A program made the position numbers and the translations under genes. Shown here piece after piece: positions 54,761 to 64,000 of a stretch of 64,000 nt of DNA; position 1 is the stretch's first letter, and every line of letters starts with the position of its first letter. The notes under the pieces are model-generated. The model worked only from the letters and a program-made list of their open reading frames with translations, had not been told where the DNA came from and did not search any database. Origin of the DNA: Dolomedes plantarius (Eukaryota; Arthropoda; Arachnida; Araneae; Dolomedidae); NCBI GenBank assembly GCA_907164885.2, contig OU015493.1, forward strand, positions 60,546,435-60,610,434, written 5' to 3'.

Positions 54761-57700
54761 ATCTAAGCTCTATGAAAAAAGTCGGAGATAAATCTGGACC
54801 TTCTCTCTTTTTCCTTTTTTTACTTGGAGGGATTGTTAGCCGTTTACGGGGGAGACATTCTCGCCCGCCCCTCTTTTTCATTGGGCAGTGAGCTGTTTTT
54901 CTCTCAGTAGTTCCTGCCCCAATTGGTTCCTTAGTTTTCTGCCCCTGTCCATAGTCTACGAAGTACCTCCCCACCATAATTTTCACTTGCAATACCACTT
55001 TGACCCTTATCATCTGAAGGTTTTATTCTGTGCCATAAAATAACGACCATCTTGAAATATTTATAGATTTTTGATCGCTATCAATGGCCACATTGACAGC
55101 TATTCTTCTATTTCCTCCTGGTTTACAAGCCCCTATTTACCCCTGCCTCTGCAACCTTTACAATAGATTTGTTCTTGGCCACACACCGCGGGGAATTATA
55201 ACATTCTGCTTCTACAGAAACTGTCACTGAGAGCAAATTTCATGGGTTCAGAATTAGCAGCGTACTAGTTATGTGCCGAATCTGACTGAAAGAGAATTTT
55301 GCAAAAAACATGAAGCACAGAAAGATGACAGCTCTTGTTTCAACTAGCCTTTGAGTACTACGTCCTGATTTTCCGCACGATGGCTTAAATAGATTTGATC
55401 TAACAGACTTTAGTTCCAGATTGTTGGTTTTCATCAATATATAATTCGGAAGGCACAGGTGCTCTGCACTAGATTTTAACATCTGTAAGCACCTGGGGAT
55501 TCGCAGTGCTACTCATGACGTTAGAAGTCTATAATGAGTACTTCGGAGACTGAGACAAATCATTAAGTGGCGTAATTCTGCCAAAACCTTGCAGTTTTCC
55601 ACGAGGAAAAAAACTGCATACGGAAAGTGCCTTTTCGAGCATCTGTTCAGTATAGATAAAAATATTAAAATCATGCCTAGGATATTCACGCTTTGGAATC
55701 GTTTGCATAAATTTAAATTTGAATTTACAGTTTTATGTTTTGTTTCGCATAAATGGAACAAAGAGCAGGAGGAAGTTGAATTTGCGAGTCACTATGCATA
55801 AATATATTTTGAAATATTCAGAGAATTCAAGCTTTTTTAAAAATATTTTATTCTTACTTTTAGGAAACATGCAAAATTTTTATCAACGCGTCATAATAAG
55901 CTGATAAGAAGCCAGTGGAATGATTGTGAGGAGGGAAAGCTCTATAGCCGACGAAAGGAATATTACATACCCGCTTTAGGTTAATATACTTTAATAACAT
56001 AAAAATGAGATTCGTTTCAGGGACAATCACTTGCTTTCTTCGCCTTACATTTCTCATGACATATACGGTATGTTATTAATTAAAAACACTGCCTTCACCA
56101 TTTATACTGCAACTTCGTAAAATGAACTTTAAAATTCTAGGTTGACTTTTTTCACCAAGAACTATTTTTTGTGTAACTCGGAACTGAAGGTATACCAGAG
56201 TTGACTGAAAAAGAATATTTTTTTAAGAATTAAAGAATACGTAAGGAAAATTTCTGAGAACTTTCTTTATTTAACATTTATTCCTTGCCAGGCATTTTTC
56301 CCCTGTAACCGCCTGCACCTTCGCCATTTCGTCCGAGTTTGTATACTTTTATCACTCTGAGGGACTTGTCTAAAATGTGACAACTTCCTTTTTATGTTTT
56401 CATTCGTATATTATGTGTCACCCAAAAATTACTTCAATTCCACCCTTCAGTTATTACAAGCTAGGTGGAGAAAATAGTTCAAAGCCTTTTCCTGACGGTT
56501 GAACTTGTTTTGGAGGAAGATGACAGCACCAGACAATAAGCCTCTACAGCAATACCCACCGTAATAGTTTCAGCACAAACTGAATAGATGTCATCTAGGC
56601 TGCAACTCACAACAAAGATTAGATGACCATTTTCGGTGCCACGAGACAATTACTATGATATTCCGAGTTATGAAAGTCTATGTAAATCCTTTAATGTTAA
56701 TGGTGAATGAAGATAATGCCACTAACATTGCAGGTTTTCCTATTATCAAGTCCTGTTTCGACACATAAAGATGGGACAAAAATGCGTCGCACACAATTCG
56801 CACTAAACTGAGCATGTATGTGCCTGAGACTGGCGAAACTTGAACAGGAAGGTTCATACAGCTAAGGAAGGGTTGTAGATTTGCGTAGGACCCACGGGTA
56901 GAACTTTGCTACCTTGCTATCTATAATACAGTTCCGTTAAACCATACGAAAAGGAAAATTAGCTTTTTACTTTAATAGAAAAACTAGTTGTTATGAAAAG
57001 GTCCTATCATATTTCTAAAAAAAGATTAATTTTTCTACGACGAGTATTATTTTGGCAAGTTTTCACTGGCAACTCGTGAAAACTCGCCAAGTACGGTAAA
57101 GTCTGTATGTTACTAATGTAATGGATTAATATTTAAGAAATTAGATTTGATTATTTTAATTAATAATAAAAAATGTAAAGCCAAATTCATCAGCTATTTA
57201 TAAGGAGGAGTATATAATCATCTGTTATTTTAATATATAATTATTTATATGTATTTATGCGTAATTATTTCTAATAAATTATATATCAATGTTATCTTTC
57301 TGATAAGTCAAGAAAATACGACGTTCCGCCTTATCGGCATGCGACAAAAGTAGAACCTCAATTACATTCGTCATTTTCAACATTTACATACAACTGCAAA
57401 AGGAGCATAGGACTTCGATTTTTTTTTCCATTCAAAATGAAGGCCTAGCCGATGGAAGATTCCGCTAAATATATCCCTCTTTTTTCTCAAGTGTGTATTT
57501 GGATGAATATGTAGGTTAAACTCACAAGATCAGTGGTTCCCAACCTGTAGAAGTCTGCGAACCACCCCACCCCCATCGACTTGATGTGGGGAGGGATTTT
57601 CCAAGGATATGGGGGTATAGAATATCCTTCAGGCAAAAGGGATACTTGATTTACGTCCTCACATTCTTATGCATCATATTCTAACAATAAAATAATTATG

Positions 57701-58332
57701 TTAAAACGTTTATGAAATTTTAATTCAACACTTGATAGTCATCGGATATATTCGGCCCTTCTAGCTCAATGAACATTGCTTTCAAAATCTCCATTTATTT
57801 GGCAACTTTTTTATATGTGGTGCCGGACCACTCCCGAAGTTCTCTCGAACCACCTGTGGTCCGCGGACCACCGGATGGGAACCACCGCTCTAGATAGTGA
57901 TTGATCCGAACATTTTGGTTTCGAAGCTATAGGATAAAACTTAATCTATATCTTAATCCTATACTTTGGAAATCTGATTTCTTAAGATTTCCAAAGGACG
58001 CAGTTTGTCCAGTTTTGATGGAATTCTATCAATTGTACATTCCCAACACACTATTTAGTAGTGAAAACAGCTGCGTTGTAGTAAAACTTTAGAAAAATCT
58101 TAATTTTATTGTTTTGAGAAAACCGCACCTTTTTCCTCGTCAGTTCTTAATAGCGTTGTCGAATCGTAGTGAAATAAAATCGTGAAACACAGATCAGTGT
58201 TCCTTGAAAAATTACTGCCAGCATCAGGAATAACTTGACCAACAACTTTGTATTAGCGAGAAAGATATCGGTTTCATAACGGGGTTTTGAAAGTAATTAA
58301 ACATTTCTTTCATCGCGACTTGTAGGAGGAAA
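54761..58332 (+). repeat. Segmental duplication copy B, block 1
   Basis: Counterpart of 17350-21484. Its left edge coincides exactly with the right end of the hAT element (54760). Confidence 0.85.
57531..57887. mobile_element. hAT-type MITE, copy B
   Basis: The 357-bp counterpart of 20738-21074 at the equivalent position of the duplication. Its right flank is CTCTAGAT. Presence in both copies shows insertion before the duplication. Confidence 0.85.
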
Positions 58333-58370
58333 TGAGAATCCGAAAGCAGAAGGAAATACGTAATAATATA

Positions 58371-58467
58371 ATCAAACACGTGCGTGACAGTTAGTTCCTT
58401 TGAAACTGAGGAAACTACTAGCCTAAAACGAGGCGATAAAAGCCACCGTAGAAAACACTCAAAAACT
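58371..58467. repeat. Short dispersed direct repeat, copy 1
   Basis: About 95 bp with 'agttcctttgaaactgagga', repeated in the same orientation at 61596-61686. The pair flanks exon 1 of the secreted-protein gene. Confidence 0.8.
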
Positions 58468-60142
58468 GTAACTCGAGGGATAGTGAAGTGTAGAATTTTA
58501 ATGGTTGTAAATGTGAAACCCCGTATTAATTTATTCTCATCGTTTCCATTTTAAATAAGTACGTTTTCAAATGAGTACGTTTTCCATTTTAAATAAGTTA
58601 TATAGTTTTAGCGTCATTCAGAAGATTGTGAATTTTAACACATTACGTCTATAACTTTAAAACAGAATTCCAAACAAAAATTGGATCTTAAATTTATATA
58701 TTACGCGGGTCTCGAGAATCCTAAAATCATAATGCGGAGATGTAATGTTTTATACGATTTAGAGAAATTCGGAAAGTACTACTTCGCTACTCAGAACGTT
58801 ACAGCTTCTTCTAACATCCATTTATTCAACAAAAATACCATTCCAAATATTCTTAAATTTTGAATATTACCTTGTAATGAAGTGATAAGAAAGATCTCGT
58901 CCAAATCGATAGATTTAAAACTTCTATAAATACACGTGCTGACACTTTGTTACCAAATGAAGTCGCCATTTTGATCGAATGTTTGAGGAAACATTATTTC
59001 TCTCTCATATTTTTTTTAAATCATCCATAGTGTCTAATATATTTCACTGAGTTTTCTTTAACTTTCTGATGTGATAAAATTAAATCATCTCTTGTTTAAC
59101 AATGGTGAATTGTAAATTAGTTAACTCACGATAGTTTATTAAAGTTCGCTCGAAAGAAATTTTATTTTTTAAGACAGATGATAGAATTCGTAAAGACAGA
59201 AAAATGGTAATTTTATGACGGTCGATTTCTTTTTTTTTTTTTTTTTTTAGAATTGCCGAATTTTCCTTTTTAGTGAGATTTGGGGAAAGTATATAAGCTG
59301 TCTAGGAATTATGTTTATTAAGGACATCTAGGCAAAGATAATGCCACATTTTACACTATATCCAGGGTTTCAAACCTCATCTTCTCCGGTAGTTCCAGTA
59401 TTTACAGTACAAAAGACAATACGGTCAAAACTGAATTATTTTTTGATGGCTTATACAAAACACTACACTTTTTATTTTATTCTTTTTGAGACAGATTTCG
59501 AGGAGAGTGTTTTCAATTGGAGAATATGAAAAACACCTACAGCGTCCACGTAAATACAATTTCATTTGACTGATTATTAACCTGAGGTTTTGTATTGCTG
59601 TGTTTCTTTATTTCTTATGGAATAGAAACTACAGGGGCTGAAGCTTCACATTTTGTGGCTTTGGTTAATCAGGAACGTAAACGCATTCTAATAATTTTTA
59701 TGTGGTTGCAAAAGGCTTATTTAACATTGCTCGTGTATGCACGAACTATGTTCGTGCTGTACAATACGACGTTCTATGTAGTTTTGACGTCATGTAGCTT
59801 GTTGTATCATTAGCAAATAATCTATTTTCATGGGCTTAACTTCCACGATTATCCACAGATGGAGGAAAAATTAGAAGCATTTGCATGAGCTTAAACGCTA
59901 GAACTTTAATTCATTTTCCTGTCACAATACCACGAGTTTGCATTGTCCCTAACTAACAAAGCTATCGCCACAGCGGCTACAAAAAAAGTGGAAATTTTAA
60001 CACCAAGTTTTGTTTGCAGGATAGATTCCATAATGCATGTATAGAAAAAAAATACATCTATTACGCAAGATTCACTCCAAATAAAAGCGCTCTCTGATTT
60101 ATTAATGCATTCGCGAAGAATACACTTTTAGTGGCCGTTAGT
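58468..60142. other. Upstream region of secreted-protein gene
   Basis: AT-rich and mostly unannotated. A TATA-like GTATATAAGC sits near 59290 and a poly-T run at about 59229-59249. Short open frames at 58681-58863 and 59341-59529 have no support. The promoter was not located. Confidence 0.3.
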
Positions 60143-60353
60143 ATGAGGCTGAATGCAATTTCCCTTTTTGCGGCGGCGATTTGCGTGGCATGCTGCATGT
60201 TCAAGGAGGCGAATTCAGGACTTCCGACCGATCTGAAGGGTGTGGAAGGGGAATCGGTGTCTGCCGTCAAAGACGTTAAGGAGAAAGCAGATGAGAATAA
60301 TCTGACTCCAGAACAGTTTATTCGATGTTACATCGATTGTAATTGCCATTTGG
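60143..60353 (+). CDS. Small secreted protein, exon 1
   Basis: The ATG at 60143 opens 70 codons plus one base, ending at the donor GTGAGT (60354). Residues 1-26 form a signal peptide (MRLNAISLFAAAICVACCMF then a small-residue cleavage region near NSG). The mature part is acidic and Lys-rich and ends LTPEQFIRCYIDCNCHL. The intron is phase 1 and about 2.75 kb; exon 2 at 63106-63158 completes the split Gly codon. The C-x3-C-x-C spacing and helical look recall small arthropod binding proteins such as odorant-binding-like proteins, but the usual first cysteine is absent, so the family is unproven. Further exons lie to the right or outside the window. Confidence 0.65.
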
Positions 60354-61927
60354 GTGAGTTTTATTGAAATGCATCTAACACAACCATCCCGAGTCACGGT
60401 CATAATTATAAGCCGAGCAAAGGGAAAGATTTCGTTCCATGTGCCGTCATTTTACAGTTCAAAATAGAAAATTTTACATCCCTTATATCATAATCAAAAT
60501 CATTTCTTTATATCAGCTCGTAATAGATATTCTAGGCAAAATTTGTCATCAGGTTCTGATCAGTGAAAAGTGTTATTTAGTGTAATGAATTTTTACACTG
60601 GAATTTATAGAAAACAATCCTTGGTTTCCTAAAATACTTTTCAAGTTTTTATTATTCAGTTACAAGCCATTACCTAGAAGGTTGCATGCGCATGTACTTA
60701 GAACAGCATTGTCTTATTGCTAACAAATTTTAATTATGAAAAACTATTTAGAGGAAGTTCTGTGGGTCTAGGATACATCAAAAAATTAAAGTTTATTTAT
60801 TCTCAAACAATTGATAAATTTTTCCACAAAAAGGATATTTTTATAAATTTTACGCATATGAAAAGCGCGTGAATAATTGGGAATTTTGTTTAAAATTTCT
60901 CTGTTTAAATAGTTCTATATTTGCCAGAATGCGTAAAATTGACGTCAGTAGAAATCGAAAAAGTGAAGTTCCTTATACCTAATTGAAGATATTTTTAGTC
61001 ATATTTCAGTAGATTGTTCAATATCAAATTTAGATGAAAAATAAAATATGGCTTGTGTAATACGAATTTCAGTTAAGTCACTTCTCTGTTGAATGCGGTA
61101 ATTTGCTTGTAGTGATTTATTTTAGAATAATTTTACAAAAGTAGGGAAGTAACTCTAAAAGGCTTCCACAGAGGGAAAAAGGTTTCTGGTGATTTTAAGT
61201 GGTGAAAAATCAAAATCAAAGATATCACAAAAGACATTCCTAGTTGAGCACAGAGGAGTTATTTTTCAATATTATAAGGATTGAAAAATACCAATTTTAA
61301 AATTATGAATGCCTTAAAATGTTTTAAAATAAATTATATAACGAATCATTATTTTGTGCAGTTTCTAAAATGGCCCAAAATCTCTTATAACCTATGAATA
61401 GAAGCTGATACAAATGGTCCCATTGAATTTAATTACTACACATTTTAATAAGTTTATTATATAATATAATGAGTGGAAAATGAAGTCAACGACTGAATTA
61501 AAATTAGATCCGATGTGTTATATCGTCATGCATTTTCACTTAATTGAAAGAAACATCCTTGGTTGAATTTTTATCCTGATGCTGCATAAATAAACAATCA
61601 AATGCGTAACAGTAAGTTCCTTTGAAACTGAGGAAATTACTTGCCTAAAACGATTCGAGAAAAACCACTGTAGAAAAAACGAAAAAAATTAACTTTCATA
61701 CAAACTGGGTTATGTCTAAAGACTAGGACCAAAAGTATATACTTATGGGCCCCGAACTGTTACAGTTTTCTTCATATACTTTTTGCATTCATTTGAAATA
61801 AGGCTTTTTCTGTCAGACTTTGTAACCCAACCGTTATGAATATTTATATATATGCATGAGGAAACCTCATGAAACGTGTTGGATTTCGAGCGAAAGGAGC
61901 TATGTTCAAGGGAAAGGAGCTAAGCGC
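60354..61927. other. Intron of secreted-protein gene
   Basis: AT-rich intron sequence. Apart from the short direct repeat at 61596-61686 I see nothing in it. Confidence 0.5.
61596..61686. repeat. Short dispersed direct repeat, copy 2
   Basis: Diverged copy of 58371-58467, in the intron of the secreted-protein gene. Confidence 0.8.
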
Positions 61928-62180
61928 CATTAGGGGCGGCTCCAGTCCAGAGTTTTTTTGTTTTTAGTTTTTTTTGGGGGGGTGGGAGCAACGTCGGCTC
62001 TTAGGGTTATATATATATATATATATATAAAGAAATAAACATCGTCTCATTTTAAATTTAAACATATTTAGTATTAGGTCTACGATTATATAATTTTAGG
62101 CTATGAAAAAAAAATTACGCCGGGCTTTTTTTTTGGGGGGGGGGCAATTGCCCCTACTGCCCCCCTTGGAGCCGCTATTG
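61928..62180. mobile_element. Small inverted-repeat element (MITE-like)
   Basis: About 253 bp with ends CATTAGGGGCGGCTCCA and the complement of CAATAGCGGCTCCA, and an internal (TA)n at about 62010-62030. No clear target duplication was found. It lies inside the intron of the secreted-protein gene, next to the retroposon at 62184. Confidence 0.5.
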
Positions 62181-62183
62181 AAC

Positions 62184-62465
62184 GACATTGAATGCTCTCG
62201 TGCCCACGCCCGGTAAGGGCACGTGTAATCCATGTCGGAAAGTCCTTCCATATAGTACGTGAATTGGAGGAGGGTAGAAGCCCACCAAATGTCGCCCCTG
62301 GGGATGCTCGGTCCAACCTCTTGTTGCCCCTGGCTGTGGTGGCAACTGTGGTGACACCCCAAGTCGGACTCCGACCCTTGTGGTGATATTAAGAAGCAGA
62401 GTCGCATTCCTCTGCCCTCAGCCAACTATGGACCTGGCCTGGAATGTTTCGGCTACGTGGGGCCT
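62184..62465 (+). mobile_element. Retroposon body (SINE-like), copy 2
   Basis: Diverged copy of the body of 31332-31660, with 'caaatgtcgcccctggggat' and 'caagtcggactccgaccctt'. No tRNA-like head is seen here. Confidence 0.5.
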
Positions 62466-62848
62466 AAGTCACAATACCATCACAATATATTGATATGTAA
62501 GTTTTACCCATTAAAGAAAATGAACATAAAATTTATTCTATTCTTTCAGCTTTAAGTCTTAAATTTTTAACTGTTTTCGCCACTGAAAAAATTTTTTATT
62601 AAAAGTTTCAAATTTTTATTAAAAGTTTAGTTTTGTTCAACTGCCGGTATGCTTTTCAGTGGATAATATTTCAAATAATTCAATTGAATCCAATTCAATT
62701 CAGCAAATGTGTCGGTCGAATTGATGTTTCTTACCTGTATATTGTTTGTTTATTTTACAATCCGCAAATGTATCTTTATCATAGCTATGATACTATTATA
62801 TATTGAAGAGCCCCCCCCCAAAAAAGAAAATAATTACAGGCGTTATAT
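62466..62848. other. Unassigned intron sequence
   Basis: AT-rich; contains a short duplication of 'tttttattaaaagttt' near 62593-62630. No gene. Confidence 0.4.
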
Positions 62849-63591
62849 TCTACTAACCTATATAGGTATTACTGAGATACGCTGTTACCAGATACCCGTT
62901 GATAAGCTTAAAAAATTCTTTCAGTCATCTCTTTCGCATTTCTCAAAAAAAAAAAAACTGCTATACTCTTCAGGAGTTTCTAACCAAACGTACACGATTA
63001 CAGATTTAAACTTTGAAGTGTGATTATATATTATAAATAATAATTACCTCTATAAAAGATGTGAACCAATCTTTATCTAAACATATCATCGATTATTTTC
63101 TTTAGGTAATGTTACCAACAAGGAGATGTTGGATTGTTTCATGGCCATTCCCGAAAAGGTTTGTTCTTTTAAAGCTCTTCATACTTATTAACTTGTTAAA
63201 CTAGACAGGTCCGGTCGCATAACTACACAAGCTGATTTTGCAATATGTGCTGTAATAGTGACCAAATGTCCTGTGCTTTAAGAGAATGCCCATTATTTTA
63301 CCATATTTAAATCCGCGTGTCCGGTAGAAGTCATCGACAAATTCGGGGCAATGTCAAATGCAGCAATATAAAGGGCAAGCAGCAGTTTGACTATCTGTTG
63401 TATTGTTGTGCCAGGTTTGTTCTAATTGATGTGCCATTTTTATTTATCGAATTTCCCGTTTATCCAAGTTTTCGTGGTATTAATAATATTCCTAAATACA
63501 CAGGAGCAAATTCAGTTACCTATTTCTCAAATCATATAACTCATATATTCATGCTTATGTTTAACTTAAAGAAAAATTGCCTTTAAGAGAG
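62849..63591 (+). repeat. Segmental duplication copy B, block 2
   Basis: Counterpart of 22772-23516. It includes exon 2 (63106-63158) of the secreted-protein gene and diverges from copy A after 'gcctttaag'. Confidence 0.85.
63106..63158 (+). CDS. Small secreted protein, exon 2
   Basis: 53 nt after the acceptor TTCTTTAG and before the donor GTTTGT. Joined to exon 1 in phase 1 it gives Gly then NVTNKEMLDCFMAIPEK, with an N-glycosylation motif (NVT) and a further Cys. The duplicate at 23033-23085 differs by conservative changes only, which supports it being coding. No third exon was recognised before 64000, so the gene is partial (about 88 residues visible). Confidence 0.6.
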
Positions 63592-63763
63592 TATTTAACC
63601 ACAATGATATTGTTTTGTGGGTATACTCATTAATTATTTCGATATGACATGAAGGAGAAGTATTTAATTGTATACTTCCCTCTTCAATAAGCTTCATAAA
63701 CACCATAAAGTAAACCAAGAGACCATTTAAAAATGTTTTAGAAAAGGACGTTTTTGTCATCAA
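63591..63763 (-). pseudogene. C-terminal fragment of uncharacterised multicopy family
   Basis: The minus-strand frame has SKTFLNGLLVYFMVFMKLIE and EEGSIQLNTSPSCHIEI, which I recognise as a late block of the same family as 23516-24945. It begins where copy B of the duplication ends, just as the other copy begins where copy A ends. Only a short fragment is present. Confidence 0.4.
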
Positions 63764-64000
63764 GGATCACCTCAAATAATGACTTGAATTGACAACAATG
63801 TGCAATACAATGCCCAGTACATATTTTAAAACTCAGGTCTTATAGAAGTCTCAATGAGACAGGAAGATATATGGACTTCCTTTTTTTCTCAATCTCTCCG
63901 CACAATATCCACCGCACAATACATTTTGTTGTTGATATTTTCCCAAGTGTAAAAACTCCTATCCCGAATCTTTTCTTTCGGGAATATGACGAATACTATT
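63764..64000. other. Unassigned right edge
   Basis: I see no gene or element boundary in this stretch. Confidence 0.3.

Noticed and set aside
42775..54768. 8-bp target duplication for the hAT element
   Set aside because: The flanks CTTTAGAC and ATCTAAGC do not match in direct orientation.
60143..63158. Calling the secreted protein a classical odorant-binding protein
   Set aside because: The C-x3-C spacing fits, but the first cysteine and the rest of the six-cysteine pattern are not visible in the two exons.

Overview
The window looks like arthropod nuclear DNA, either insect or arachnid; I cannot narrow it further. It is AT-rich and intron-bearing, and it is packed with eukaryotic transposable elements: Ty3/gypsy LTR elements, an R1/I-like LINE, Tc1/mariner elements, hAT elements, Helitrons and tRNA-derived retroposons. 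There are no operons, CRISPR arrays or rRNA genes. Almost all recognisable coding sequence belongs to mobile elements. Only a small secreted-protein gene near the right edge (60143-60353 joined to 63106-63158), its orphan duplicate exon (23033-23085) and one isolated candidate exon (31017-31127) look like host genes. Family names come from motifs read by eye; no search was run.

Positions 1-16650 form a nest. The outer layer is a decayed minus-strand gypsy element (Gag 16650-16030, protease, RT/RNase H, integrase tail 11398-11930). Into it inserted a 10.5-kb element (783-11263) with 760-870 bp terminal inverted repeats and a perfect 8-bp target duplication, CTTGTCGC. That element carries a degraded gene of an uncharacterised PIN-like family (8617-10517). 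Inside it sit a Tc1 fragment (1800-2059) and a young, apparently intact Gmr1-like gypsy element (2182-8616). The Gmr1-like element has LTRs identical by eye, a 4-bp target duplication, a 1488-residue Gag-Pol with integrase placed before reverse transcriptase, a SCAN-like Gag region, and an array of covarying mini-hairpins in its 5' leader.

Positions 16650-31000 hold copy A of a segmental duplication (17350-21484 plus 22772-23516) with a hAT-type MITE inside it. They also hold a Tc1 fragment, a degraded gene of an uncharacterised multicopy family (23516-24945) carrying a perfect 66-nt hairpin, and a short Helitron (about 26078-29482) whose 5' end is split by a 1.8-kb mariner. Positions 31000-42780 hold a candidate exon, a retroposon, mariner and Tc1 remnants, a nearly complete Tc1 element (36783-38004), an 839-bp Helitron (38800-39638) and several tandem repeats.

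Positions 42783-54760 are a hAT element split by a 9.2-kb R1/I-like LINE, which is itself split by a 1255-bp solo LTR. The hAT right end is exactly where copy B of the segmental duplication starts (54761-58332 plus 62849-63591). Copy B surrounds exon 1 of the secreted-protein gene. Nothing here acts as a pathway. The logic is layered insertion, and the nesting gives the relative ages of the elements.
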